Positions 35,762 to 45,084 of a stretch of DNA of 64,000 nucleotides are shown one piece after another. This stretch comes from CAVSRC01 sp963781775 (GTDB lineage Bacteria; Pseudomonadota; Alphaproteobacteria; Rhizobiales; Kaistiaceae): NCBI GenBank assembly GCA_963781775.1, contig CAWAHE010000011.1:248001-312000 (forward strand). The letters run 5' to 3'. The first letter of the stretch is position 1. Every line of letters begins with the position of its first letter. The notes below the pieces were generated by a model that worked only from the letters and a program-made list of their open reading frames with translations, had not been told where the DNA came from and searched no databases. A program made the position numbers and the translations under genes.

Positions 35762-36101
35762 GTGACCTACATCGTCAACGAAAACTGCATCAAATGCAAA
35801 TACACCGACTGCGTCGAGGTCTGCCCGGTCGACTGCTTCTACGAGGGCGAGAACATGCTCGTCATCCACCCGGACGAATGCATCGATTGCGGCGTGTGCG
35901 AGCCGGAATGCCCGGTCGACGCCATCAAGCCGGACACCGAGCCCGGGCTCGAGAAATGGCTGCAGCTCAACGCCGAATACGCGTCGAAATGGCCCAATAT
36001 AACCATCAAGAAAGATGCCGCCTCCCGACGCCAAGGAGTTCGAGGGCGTACCGGACAAGTTCGAAAAATATTTCTCGTCTGAACCGGGCGAAGGCGACTG
36101 A
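35762..36101 (+). CDS. fdxA: Seven-iron ferredoxin FdxA
   Basis: Carries one 3Fe-4S and one 4Fe-4S cluster. The GTG at 35762 begins MTYIVNENCIKCKYTDCVEVCPVDCF; the second cluster motif is CIDCGVCEPECP. A single frame change near 36019-36020 is a doubled third base of Ala (GCC/GCG) in KKDAPPDAKEF. After it the protein ends FEKYFSSEPGEGD, 112 aa, the usual FdxA length. The 124 bases before the start hold nothing clear. Confidence 0.95.
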
Positions 36102-36207
36102 CCGCGATCCGGCGAAACCCGCGGAAATACCGGACCAATCCAGCCCGCGCGATTAATGATGCAATGCAACAAACGTCAATATTGTTTACCGTCGGGCCGG
36201 TAACCCA

Positions 36208-36235
36208 TTGAAAATTCCCGATTTTGTGATATATA
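36208..36235 (+). promoter_or_regulatory. Putative promoter of carD in an AT-rich island
   Basis: TTGAAA at 36208-36213 and TATATA at 36230-36235, 16 bases apart, in the only markedly AT-rich patch of this region. It would start transcription near 36242, leaving a leader of about 257 bases before the carD ATG. The whole 397-base gap 36102-36498 contains no other feature I can support, although the frame of carD is open upstream to 36376. Confidence 0.5.
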
Positions 36236-36498
36236 GGGCGCCACTGTCGGAACAGACGAACTCGTCGCTCGCATTTCATGCGATCGTCCTAGCGTGACCC
36301 GGTTCCAGGCGTTTTGGCGCCGATCGAGCTGATAAGGCCGATCGGAGGAGTGTTGCGGACGCCCTTGGGCAAGCATTGGCTGCCCCGGTCGAGGCTGAGG
36401 CCTGCGACAAGTCTGCCCCGTCGGAAGCACAAGCGCCGACGCCCGCCGTCGGCTTTCGCCCGCCTCGGCGGACGGTGTCAAACGGAGTTGATGTCTCT

Positions 36499-37065
36499 AT
36501 GGCCACTGCAAAGAAGACCACCCAGCGTTCCGGGTTCAAGACCGGTGAGTTCATCGTCTACCCGGCTCACGGTGTCGGCAAGATCGTCGGCATCGACACG
36601 CAGGAGGTGGCAGGATTGAAGCTCGACCTTTTCGTGATCAGCTTCGTCAAGGACAAGATGACCCTGCGAGTACCGGTGTCCAAGGCGACCTCCGTCGGCA
36701 TGCGCAAGCTCGCCGAGCCGGCGACCGTCAAGCGGGCGCTGGAGACCGTACGCGGTCGCGCCCGCATCAAGCGGACCATGTGGAGCCGCCGCGCCCAGGA
36801 GTACGAGGCCAAGATCAACTCGGGCGATCTGATCGCAATCGCCGAGGTCGTCCGCGACCTCTTCCGCTCCGACACCCAGCCGGAGCAGTCCTATTCCGAG
36901 CGTCAGTTGTACGAGGCCGCCCTCGACCGCATGTCGCGCGAGATTTCCTCGGTCAGCCGCATTTCCGAGACCGAGGCAATCCGTCAGATCGAGCAGAACC
37001 TGGCCAAGAGCCCGCGCCGCGGCGCGCGCACCGGCGAACCGGCGGCGGACGCCAAGGCCGCCTGA
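36499..37065 (+). CDS. carD: CarD/CdnL-family transcription regulator
   Basis: Binds RNA polymerase beta and stabilises open complexes at rRNA and other promoters. 188 aa, unbroken. An RNAP-interaction Tudor-like domain (residues 12-70: GEFIVYPAHGVGKIVGI ... LRVPVSKATSVGMRKL) is followed by the helical CdnL C-terminal domain (ARIKRTMWSRRAQEYEAKINSGDL). The ATG at 36499 is the conserved start; an in-frame TTG at 36376 would add 41 residues. It is followed by a strong terminator. Confidence 0.95.
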   Translation: MATAKKTTQRSGFKTGEFIVYPAHGVGKIVGIDTQEVAGLKLDLFVISFVKDKMTLRVPVSKATSVGMRKLAEPATVKRALETVRGRARIKRTMWSRRAQEYEAKINSGDLIAIAEVVRDLFRSDTQPEQSYSERQLYEAALDRMSREISSVSRISETEAIRQIEQNLAKSPRRGARTGEPAADAKAA

Positions 37066-37092
37066 CCTTATCGCCGTCGCAGTGTTTGCAGA

Positions 37093-37120
37093 ACGCCCGG
37101 GTCACCGCCCGGGCGTTTTT
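37093..37120 (+). terminator. Intrinsic terminator of carD
   Basis: A 9-bp stem ACGCCCGGG (37093-37101) / CCCGGGCGT (37108-37116) with a six-base loop is followed by a run of T (37116-37120). Located 28 bases after the carD stop. Confidence 0.88.
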
Positions 37121-37136
37121 GTCAGATTAACTCGCT

Positions 37137-37172
37137 GTAATTGTCTGTTTATCTCCCGGTAATTGTCCGGTT
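37137..37172. repeat. Tandem 14-base direct repeat upstream of rpoH
   Basis: GTAATTGTCTGTTT (37137-37150) and GTAATTGTCCGGTT (37159-37172) share 12 of 14 bases and are offset by 22 bases, two helical turns. They lie in the short AT-rich part of the 164-base gap between the carD terminator and rpoH, a position fitting an operator or activator site. The protein that would bind is unknown. Confidence 0.45.
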
Positions 37173-37284
37173 AGCAAGACGTAATCAAGATCACGCCATT
37201 GTGTGCTTCGCAAAGGCTCGCCAGCCGCTAGAGTAGCGGTCGGGCGATTCCTCGGGCGGCCCTTGAAGCCGCAAGGAGGTCACG

Positions 37285-38157
<873 letters not shown>

Positions 38158-38164
38158 CGCGCGT

Positions 38165-39650
38165 CTAGAGGTCGTCGACGATCTTGAGCTTGCGTGCCCG
38201 GCGTCGAGCGGCGCGCCGGCGTCGAGATCGTTGAGCACGCGGAAGAGAGTCGCGCGGCCGGTCGACACCGTGCATGCGCCGCGCCAGCGATCGCCTCGGT
38301 ATCGCCGGCGCGCGACCGTGACACGTGGATGTGCAGCGGCTTGGTAGGCTGGCGAGCTCGCTGGCCGACAGCATGCGGAAGCCGTCGACCGTCTCGGTCG
38401 CCGCCTTGATGAAGGCCGGCGTGACCGCCTCGTTGGCGAAGATGAAGCGGTAGGTGGCGTCGCCGCCGGTCTGGATGACGGCGATCGGAAGTGCCAGCCC
38501 TTGGCCTCGGCCGTGGCCGACGCCGCCTGCAGGCCGTTGACCGAGAAGCTCTGCACGCTCGCCTCGTCGAGGCCGTTGACCCAGCCCGACTTGAGGTAGT
38601 CGGCAAGATCGGTGCCGCGCGGCAAGGCCGACCGCGTCGAAGCGCAGCGCCGTGCCGTCGATGCCGGTCGCCAGCACCGCCTCGCTGGTGTTGTCGATGA
38701 CGAAGCCCTCCGGCACCGTGAAGCCGATGCCGAGCCCGGGATGGACGAAGGTGCGGTCGCGCACGAAGCCCTGGCTGGGATCGTCGCCGAACACCATGCC
38801 GTCGATGCCGTCGAGGTAGCGGTCGCGGTCCGGCGTCGCCGACGCCGGGGGCGCCGAACTGCGCGCGCCGCCGCTTGGCGAAAGTCGACCCGCTCGCGGC
38901 GTCGAGGGATGGGTGGCGAGGAAGTCGGGCCGCTGATCCTGCATGCGTCGAGCGCGGCGCGAAGGTCGGCGTAGCGCTGCATGGCCGTCGAGGAAGCGCG
39001 CGGCGGCGAAGGGATCGTAGCCGGCGCGGCCGATGGTCTTGACGCCGATCGCGTCGGCCTCGAGCTCCTGCTGCTGCGAGAAGGCGGCGAGCGTCCGCTG
39101 GCTGGCGGCGAGCGCCAGCTGGCCGGCTGTCGTTGTTGTCGAGCACGTCGTTGACGACGCGGCTGACGACCAGCGCGTCGCGCGCCTTCTTCTGCGCGCT
39201 CGGCGGCGTGGTTGGCGGTGACATGCGCCATCTCGTGGGCGAGCACGGCGGCGACCTCGGAGGAATCGTTGGCGAGCGCCAGCAGGCCGCGCGTGACGTA
39301 GAGATAGCCGTCGGGCAGCGCGAAGGCGTTGACCGCCGGCGCGTTGAGGATGGTGATGCGGTAGGGCTGGTCGGGCCGGTCGGAGGCGGCGACGATCTTG
39401 CTGACGATGGGCACCAGCGTCTGCTCGACCTTGGCGTCGTGAAAGATGCCGCCATAGGCGGCGACGATGCGCGCATGTTCCTGGCTGTCGACTGGTGACA
39501 GTGGCGCCGGAGGCATCGGTGCCGTCGCCGAAAACAGCGGCGGTCGGCCCGCCCGTCCCGGTGAGCGCATTGCAGCCGGCGAGCGCCAGCCGCGGCAACC
39601 GCCACGGCAAACGGCGCCAGCAGCCGCCAGCGAAGCCGACCCCGCCGCAT
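38165..39650 (-). CDS. M48-family metalloprotease, putative lipoprotein
   Basis: Periplasmic Zn protease with a C-terminal domain, about 490 aa. The ATG at 39650 follows AGGGCTGAG; the signal peptide carries a lipobox-like LAGC. The metal site HEMAHVTANH (HExxH) is near 39225, and the second ligand helix QQQELEADAIGVKTIGRAGYDPFAAARFL follows. The C-terminal part has a PDZ-free beta domain ending ARKLKIVDDL. The gene is broken repeatedly at codon ends. It converges with rpoH with only seven bases between the stops. Confidence 0.85.
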
Positions 39651-39651
39651 C

Positions 39652-40488
39652 TCAGCCCTGACCGTCCGCACCACCATTGCCGTCCAATACCTCGATTTCG
39701 GCCGGATCGCCCAGCCGGATCGCCGGGCCGCCGCTCTCCTCGATCACGCCGCGCACCCTGACCCGCCGCCCTTTCAGCCGGTCGACCGGCGCGGCAAGCC
39801 GCTCCGGCCATCGCCGGCGGCACCATGATGGTGAAATCGCGGCGATAGTCACGCCCGAAATCGAGGAAAATCATGCTTCTGCCGTGACCGACCGACCGCC
39901 ACCCGGCCTTCGACCAGTTCATATAAGCCGCTTCGCTCGCCAAGCGAAGGATCGTTGGCGCGCCGGACGGCGAATTCGGGCATCGCCCACAAGCCCGCGC
40001 CCGGCCGCGCGGGCGGCGCTGCTCGGCGGCAAGAAGGCCGGAAAGGCATGGCTTTTCGCCCGGGAACAGCCGCACGCGGGCGAAGCCCCCGGCGAGCAGC
40101 GTTTCCGCCACGGATGCCCCGGCGGAAGGGTGAGCGCGGCATGGACGCCGGCCGTAGCGGTCCGGCCTCCGGCGGCCGACACGACGTGACCTTGCCGCCG
40201 CCGACCAGCCGTGCCAATGCGCGCGCGCGCCGCCTCGGCGAGCGACGTCGCGACATCGTCGCCCGGGCCGGCCTTCACCGCCTCGATGCCGGCGACATGG
40301 ACCATCCGCCCATCGGCGAGCCGCAGCGTGTCGCCGTCGATGACCTCGGCGACGCTCAGCCGCTTCGCCGGCAATGCGGCATGGCAGGGATCCGCCGACG
40401 GTTCCGCGCCGCCGGCGGCCCGGCCGCCAGCACGAGCGCGGCCAGGCCCAGCGCCGCGACCGCCTGCCGCCGCTCCGTCCGCGACCAT
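39652..40488 (-). CDS. Thermonuclease (SNase)-like exported protein
   Basis: About 270 aa after repair. A hydrophobic or Ala-rich N-terminus is followed by VAEVIDGDTLRLADGRMVHVAGIEA, the start of an SNase-like OB fold; RYGR and ERLLAGGFARV-like stretches follow, and a C-terminal domain reads GRSMIFLDFGRDYRRDFTIMVP and RLKGRRVRVRGVIEESGGPAIRLGDPAEIEVL. The catalytic Arg-Glu-Arg set cannot be checked through the breaks. The stop is adjacent to the M48 start, suggesting one operon. Confidence 0.75.
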
Positions 40489-40559
40489 GAGCGGGAGATA
40501 ACACGGCTGCCGCGACGGTTTCGCCCGGCCCGGCGCCTGTGCTAAACGGGCCGCACAGG

Positions 40560-40636
40560 GACCCCGTAGCTCAGCAGGATAGAGCATCAGATTCCTAATC
40601 TGAGGGTCGCGCGTTCGAATCGCGCCGGGGTCACCA
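40560..40636 (+). tRNA. tRNA-Arg (anticodon CCT)
   Basis: Cloverleaf visible by eye: acceptor stem GACCCCG/CGGGGTC, D-arm with AGCTCAGC..GGATAGAGC, anticodon stem TCAGA/TCTGA around the loop TTCCTAA (anticodon CCT, reading AGG), T-arm with GTTCGAATC, and an encoded CCA at 40634-40636. AGG is rare in this GC-rich genome. No integrase gene follows, but the chimeric gene starting 83 bases downstream suggests the site has been used by an element. Confidence 0.95.
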
Positions 40637-40718
40637 ATGAAATCAATGGATTAGCTATAGGCACCCAATCGGGGTTTGCGCGCAATAAGGAAAAATAGAC
40701 GCTCGCCGCGAAACGATT

Positions 40719-41162
40719 TCAGGCTTCGCCCTTTGGGGATGTCAGCCGCGCAATCGCATCCTTGATCTCTTTGTCATCTTTCATCGCTTGGCCCAGCCGC
40801 TCCGCCAGTTCAACGAGGACTACTCTCACTGCGTGGGCAAGACCCAAGCACTCTTCGTCTGTCTGGTTGTGAAGTCCGCCGTTTAAGGCAGCATGAAGCA
40901 ATGTGAGTGGGTTCTGCCCGTTGATCAGCAGCGCCTGAGGCAGGGCGTCCGTCACAAATTCCAGGGCTTTTGAAAACTGGTTCTCCGCCCAGTGATGCCA
41001 GACGCCGGCGGGTGCATCCGGGTCATCGCACAGCACGGCGAAGCTTCGCGTTCCCCCGGGTGCATCGCTCCAGCTCAGAGCCGGCGACACATCCTCCCCT
41101 TCGCAGGTGAAGCGGCGCGGGATTGCGGCCCCGTCCACGAACGCGGTCGATTTCAGCAGCAT
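40719..41162 (-). pseudogene. Chimeric gene: PEBP (YbhB/YbcL) N-terminus joined to an unrelated C-terminus
   Basis: 147 aa, open throughout. Residues 1-58 (LLKSTAFVDGAAIPRRFTCEGEDVSPALSW ... FAVLCDDPDAPAGVWHHWA) are the start of a phosphatidylethanolamine-binding-protein fold. Right after HHWA the PEBP sequence stops, and residues 59-147 continue as a helical segment (NPLTLLHAALNGGLHNQTDEECLGLAHAV) that looks like the tail of some larger cytosolic protein. A normal YbhB-type protein would be near 160-180 aa with the motif DIP after HW. The join and the position beside a tRNA gene point to a deletion or excision scar. It has no frame doublets. Confidence 0.7.
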
Positions 41163-41314
41163 CGAATTGCTCCGATCGCTCGACGTCCCGGTCAGCCAAG
41201 CGAAAAGATGTTCCGCCTGCCTTGAGACGCATCAATTGGCGGGTCCTTTGCCGGCGCACATTCTGGCCGTGTAGCCGCCAATAAGGCAGCCCGAGATCAC
41301 GGTCGGCGGCAGCG

Positions 41315-43042
41315 TCAGGATCGCGGCAGCGGCCGTGCTCTCAGGAAGTTGAAATCGCAGCCGAGTTCGGCCTGCAGCACCTCGTCGAAGTAGAGCTTTC
41401 GATAGCCACGGTCGGCGCCGGTGCGACCGGGGCGGCGACCACTTCCGCCTCGCCGTTCGAGTTCTGCGTCGTCGACGGCGAACGTCGAGGCGTCCTCTTT
41501 CGACGTCGAGGCTGATCGCGTCGCCGGAACGCAGAGAGCGCCAGCGGGCCGCCGATGGCGGCCTCCGGGGAAACGTGCAGAACGATGGAGCCGAATGCCG
41601 TACCGCTCATGCGGGCGTCGGATATGCGCACCATGTCCTTGACGCCGGCGGCGGCGAGCTTGCGCGGGATCGGGATATATCCGGCCTCCGGCATTCCGGG
41701 AGCGCCCTTCGGCCCGGCGTTCTGCAGCACCAGGATATCGTCCTCCCTGACGTCGAGGTCGGGATCGTCGAGGCGCTCCGCCATGTCGGCGAGCGAGTGT
41801 GAAGACGACCGCGCGGCCCTCGTGGCGAAGAAGGTCCGCGCTTGCGGCGGACTGCTTGATGATCGCACCGCCCGGACAGAGGTTGCCGCGCAGAAGTCTG
41901 ATGCCGCCGCCCTTGTGGATCGGGGTTGGACAGCGGCCGGACAACGGTCCTGTTCGGCCAGGAGGCAGGCCAGCATCGCGTTCGGCGCCCAGCGTGCGTC
42001 CCGTCACGGTTAGGCAATCGCCGTCGACGAGATCGCCCATGCTCCCGCAGGACGGTCGGTCAGGCCGCCGGCGTCGAAGAGATCCTCCATGTAGTGTTGG
42101 CCGCTGGGCTTCAGGTCCACGAGCACCGGCGTCTCGCTGCCCAGCCGGTCGAGTTCCCCGAGATCGAGATCGAAGCCGAGCCGGCCGGCAATCGCGGCGA
42201 GATGGACGACGGCATTGGTCGATCCGCCGACGGCCTGCAGGACGCGGAGCGCGTTGCATCAAGCGCGGTCGGTCATGATCGTCGACGGGGTCAGGCCCTC
42301 CTCGGCCAATTCGACGGCACGACGGCCGGTCGCTTCGGCGTGGCGCAGCCTGTCGGCATGCACGGCGGGGATGGCGGCGCCACCCGGCAGCATCATGCCC
42401 ATGGCCTCGGTGACGAGCGCCATGGTGCTCGCCGTTCCCATGACCATGCAGGTGCCGGGGCCCGGCGCCAGCTTGCCGCCGATCTCGTCGATCTCGCGAC
42501 GGTCGATGCGGCCTGCGCGATACTCGCCCCACAGGCGGCGGCAGTCGGTGCAGGCGCCGAGCCGCTCGCCCTTGTGGTGGCCGGTGATCATCGGGCCGGT
42601 GACGGTCATGATCGCGGGCATGTCGGCGCTGGCGGCGGCCATCAGCAGGGCCGGCACGGTCTTGTCGCAGCCGCCGATCATGCACGACCGAATCCATCGG
42701 CTGCGCCCGGATCATCTCCTCCGCGTCCATGGCCATGAGGTTGCGCAGGAACATGCTCGTCGGGGAGGAGAAGGACTCGTGGATCGAGATGATCGGGAAT
42801 TCGACCGGCAGGCCGCCGGCGAGCATGACGCCGCGCTTGATCGCGTCGATGAGGTCGGGCACGGTTCTGTGGCAGGCGTTGTAGCCGGAGAAGGTGTTGG
42901 TGATGCCGACGATCGGCCGCTCCAGCGCCTCGTCGGAATAGCCCATCGCCTTGATGAAGGCCTTCCGCAGAAACAGCGAAAACTCGGCGTCGCCATAGTT
43001 GGCGAGGCCCTTGCGCATGCCGGTTCTTGCATCGTCTGCCAT
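41315..43042 (-). CDS. IlvD/Edd-family dehydratase
   Basis: [Fe-S]-dependent sugar-acid or dihydroxy-acid dehydratase, about 570 aa after repair. Motifs: VGITNTFSGYNACH, GGCDKTVPALLMAAASADMPAI (cluster Cys), ERLGACTDCRRLWGEYRAG (cluster Cys), GGSTNAVVHLAAIAGR and a C-terminal YFDEVLQAELGCDFNFL. The GACTDCR variant is closer to the aldonate dehydratase branch (arabonate, xylonate) than to biosynthetic IlvD. Frame changes cluster in the second half (41330-42280). It is divergent from the GT41 gene. No sugar catabolism operon surrounds it. Confidence 0.85.
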   Translation of the reverse strand: MADDARTGMRKGLANYGDAEFSLFLRKAFIKAMGYSDEALERPIVGITNTFSGYNACHRTVPDLIDAIKRGVMLAGGLPVEFPIISIHESFSSPTSMFLRNLMAMDAEEMIRAQPMDSVVHDRRLRQDRAGPADGRRQRRHARDHDRHRPDDHRPPQGRAARRLHRLPPPVGRVSRRPHRPSRDRRDRRQAGAGPRHLHGHGNGEHHGARHRGHGHDAAGWRRHPRRACRQAAPRRSDRPSCRRIGRGGPDPVDDHDRPRLMQRAPRPAGRRRIDQCRRPSRRDCRPARLRSRSRGTRPAGQRDAGARGPEAQRPTLHGGSLRRRRPDRPSCGSMGDLVDGDCLTVTGRTLGAERDAGLPPGRTGPLSGRCPTPIHKGGGIRLLRGNLCPGGAIIKQSAASADLLRHEGRAVVFTLARRHGGAPRRSRPRRQGGRYPGAAERRAEGRSRNAGGRIYPDPAQARRRRRQGHGAHIRRPHERYGIRLHRSARFPGGRHRRPAGALCVPATRSASTSKEDASTFAVDDAELERRGGSGRRPGRTGADRGYRKLYFDEVLQAELGCDFNFLRARPLPRS

Positions 43043-43217
43043 CGCACGCCTGTAATGTCCGTTCGCGCCCTGCCACTGACAGCTATGACAAGCAGGTGAC
43101 CATGTCCATGACCGCGCTTGCCTTTTCGCCTTGCGCGCGGTCTTTGTCGTCCGGGGTTGACGCCGCCAGCGTCGCCAAATTCGCCTTTCGCCGAATTGTG
43201 CGCAACGGAGTGTTTTC

Positions 43218-45068
43218 TTGCCACCAGACAGCCCCGCCACGCCATCCGGGACGCCGGAGCCAAGCACGACGGCCATGACCGCGGAGGAACGCGCGAAGAC
43301 GCTCTTCTTCGAGGCTGCCGACCTGTTCGATGCCGGCCGCCATGCCGAGGCCGAGGCACTGCTGCGCCAGGTGCTGACCCTGGTGCCGGAGAGGAGTTCG
43401 GTGCTCGGCAATCTCGCCGCCGCCGTCTTCCGCCAGCAGAGATTCGACGAAGCGCTGGAGCTGGCGGCGCGCGCCACGACTCTCGACGAAAACAATACCA
43501 GCGCCCTGTTCATCCTCGCCTCGGCCCAGATAGAACTGGGCCACATCACGGATGCACTCGCCACATTCGATCGGCTCATCGCGCTGACGCCCGACGACCC
43601 GGATGCCTGGATCGGCCGCGCGCGGGCGTTCTGCGATCTTCTGCGCTGGCCAGAGGCGGTCGCCGCTTACGACCACATCCTGCGCATCGCCCCCGACTAC
43701 GGACACATCGAGGGCCAACGCGTTTTCGCCCGACTGCAGATGGCCGACTGGAACGGCATCGAGGAAGAGGTAGCAGCGATCGTTTCCGACGTGCGCCGCG
43801 GTCTGCCGGTCTGCGCGCCGTTTCAGTTCGTTGCCATCTCGGACAATGCCGCCGACCAGCTCGCCTGCGCGCGCCTCTATGTGGCGGCGAAGCTGCCCGC
43901 CACCACTCCGCAATGGCGGGGCGAGCGCTACCGGCATGACCGCATCCGCCTCGCCTACGTCTCGGGCGACCTTCGCAACCACGCCCTCGCCTTTCTCACC
44001 GCCGGGCTGTTCGAACAGCACGACCGCAGCCGCTTCGAGACGATTGCCGTCTCGGTCGGCGAGGACGATGGCAGCGCCCTGCGCCGCACGCGGCTGCCGG
44101 CCGCCTTCGACCGCTTCATCGACATGCGCGAGCGCGCCGACGGCGACATCGCGGTCCTGATCCGCGAGCTGGAAGTCGACATCGCAATCGACCTCGCCGG
44201 ACATACCGGCGCCAGCCGTGCTGCCGCCTTTGCGGCGCGGCCGGCCCCGGTACAGGTGAACTATCTCGGCTATCCGGCCACCATGGGCGCCCCCTATTAC
44301 GACTACATCATCGCCGACCGCTTCGTCATTCCCGAGACGGATCGCGCCTGCTACGCCGAGAACCCGGTCTATCTGCCCGACACCTTCCAGGTGAACGACG
44401 ATCGGCGGTCGTTGCCGCCACCGCCCACGCGGGCGCAAGCCGGCCTGCCACCGTCCGGATTCGTCTTCTCCTGCTTCAACGCCCCCTACAAGATCCGCCC
44501 GGACCTCTTCGACGTCTGGATGCGCCTGCTGGCCGGAACGCCCGGCAGCGTGCTGTGGCTGGTCGCCAACAGCAACACCCTGGCCGACAACCTCCGCCAC
44601 GCGGCCGCGGACCGCGGCGTCGATCCGGCGCGGCTGATCTTCGCCGCTCGCATGGCGTACGACGACCACCTCGCCCGCTTCCAACTGGCGGATCTGTTCC
44701 TCGACACCCTGCCCTACAATGGGGGCGCCACCGCCAGCGACGCCCTGTGGTGCGGCGTGCCGGTGGTGACCTGCGCCGGCGGCGCCTTTGCCGCGCGCAT
44801 GGCCGGCAGTCTGCTCCACGCCATCGGCCTGGCGGAACTGGCGACCGGCAACCTGGTGGATTATGAGGCTCTAGCGCTGAAGCTGGCGCACTCAGCGGAC
44901 GTGATGGGAAACGTCAAGAAACGCCTGGCGTTAAATCGGACCGCGCGGCCACTCTTCGACACGAAACGGTTCACGCGCCACGTGGAAGCCGCCTATGTCG
45001 AGATGTGGCAACGGGTTCAGCGCGGCGATGGCCCCAGCCCGATCCGATTGACGGACTCGGGCGAATGA
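43218..45068 (+). CDS. TPR protein with GT41 (SPINDLY/OGT-like) glycosyltransferase domain
   Basis: 616 aa, intact. Four or so TPR repeats fill residues 20-165 (for example AEALLRQVLTLVPERSSVLGNLAAAVFRQQRFDEALELA). The catalytic part has YVSGDLRNHALAFLTAGLFEQHDRSRFE, then DLAGHTGASRAAAFAARPAPVQVNYLGYPATMGAPYYDYIIADRF, FNAPYKIRPDLFDVW and LPYNGGATASDALWCGVPVVTC, all hallmarks of GT41. It would O-glycosylate proteins from a UDP- or GDP-sugar; target unknown. The TTG start has a GGAG site; an ATG at 43275 is the alternative. No glycan cluster is adjacent. Confidence 0.93.
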   Translation: MPPDSPATPSGTPEPSTTAMTAEERAKTLFFEAADLFDAGRHAEAEALLRQVLTLVPERSSVLGNLAAAVFRQQRFDEALELAARATTLDENNTSALFILASAQIELGHITDALATFDRLIALTPDDPDAWIGRARAFCDLLRWPEAVAAYDHILRIAPDYGHIEGQRVFARLQMADWNGIEEEVAAIVSDVRRGLPVCAPFQFVAISDNAADQLACARLYVAAKLPATTPQWRGERYRHDRIRLAYVSGDLRNHALAFLTAGLFEQHDRSRFETIAVSVGEDDGSALRRTRLPAAFDRFIDMRERADGDIAVLIRELEVDIAIDLAGHTGASRAAAFAARPAPVQVNYLGYPATMGAPYYDYIIADRFVIPETDRACYAENPVYLPDTFQVNDDRRSLPPPPTRAQAGLPPSGFVFSCFNAPYKIRPDLFDVWMRLLAGTPGSVLWLVANSNTLADNLRHAAADRGVDPARLIFAARMAYDDHLARFQLADLFLDTLPYNGGATASDALWCGVPVVTCAGGAFAARMAGSLLHAIGLAELATGNLVDYEALALKLAHSADVMGNVKKRLALNRTARPLFDTKRFTRHVEAAYVEMWQRVQRGDGPSPIRLTDSGE

Positions 45069-45084
45069 CACGCCGCTAGCGGCG

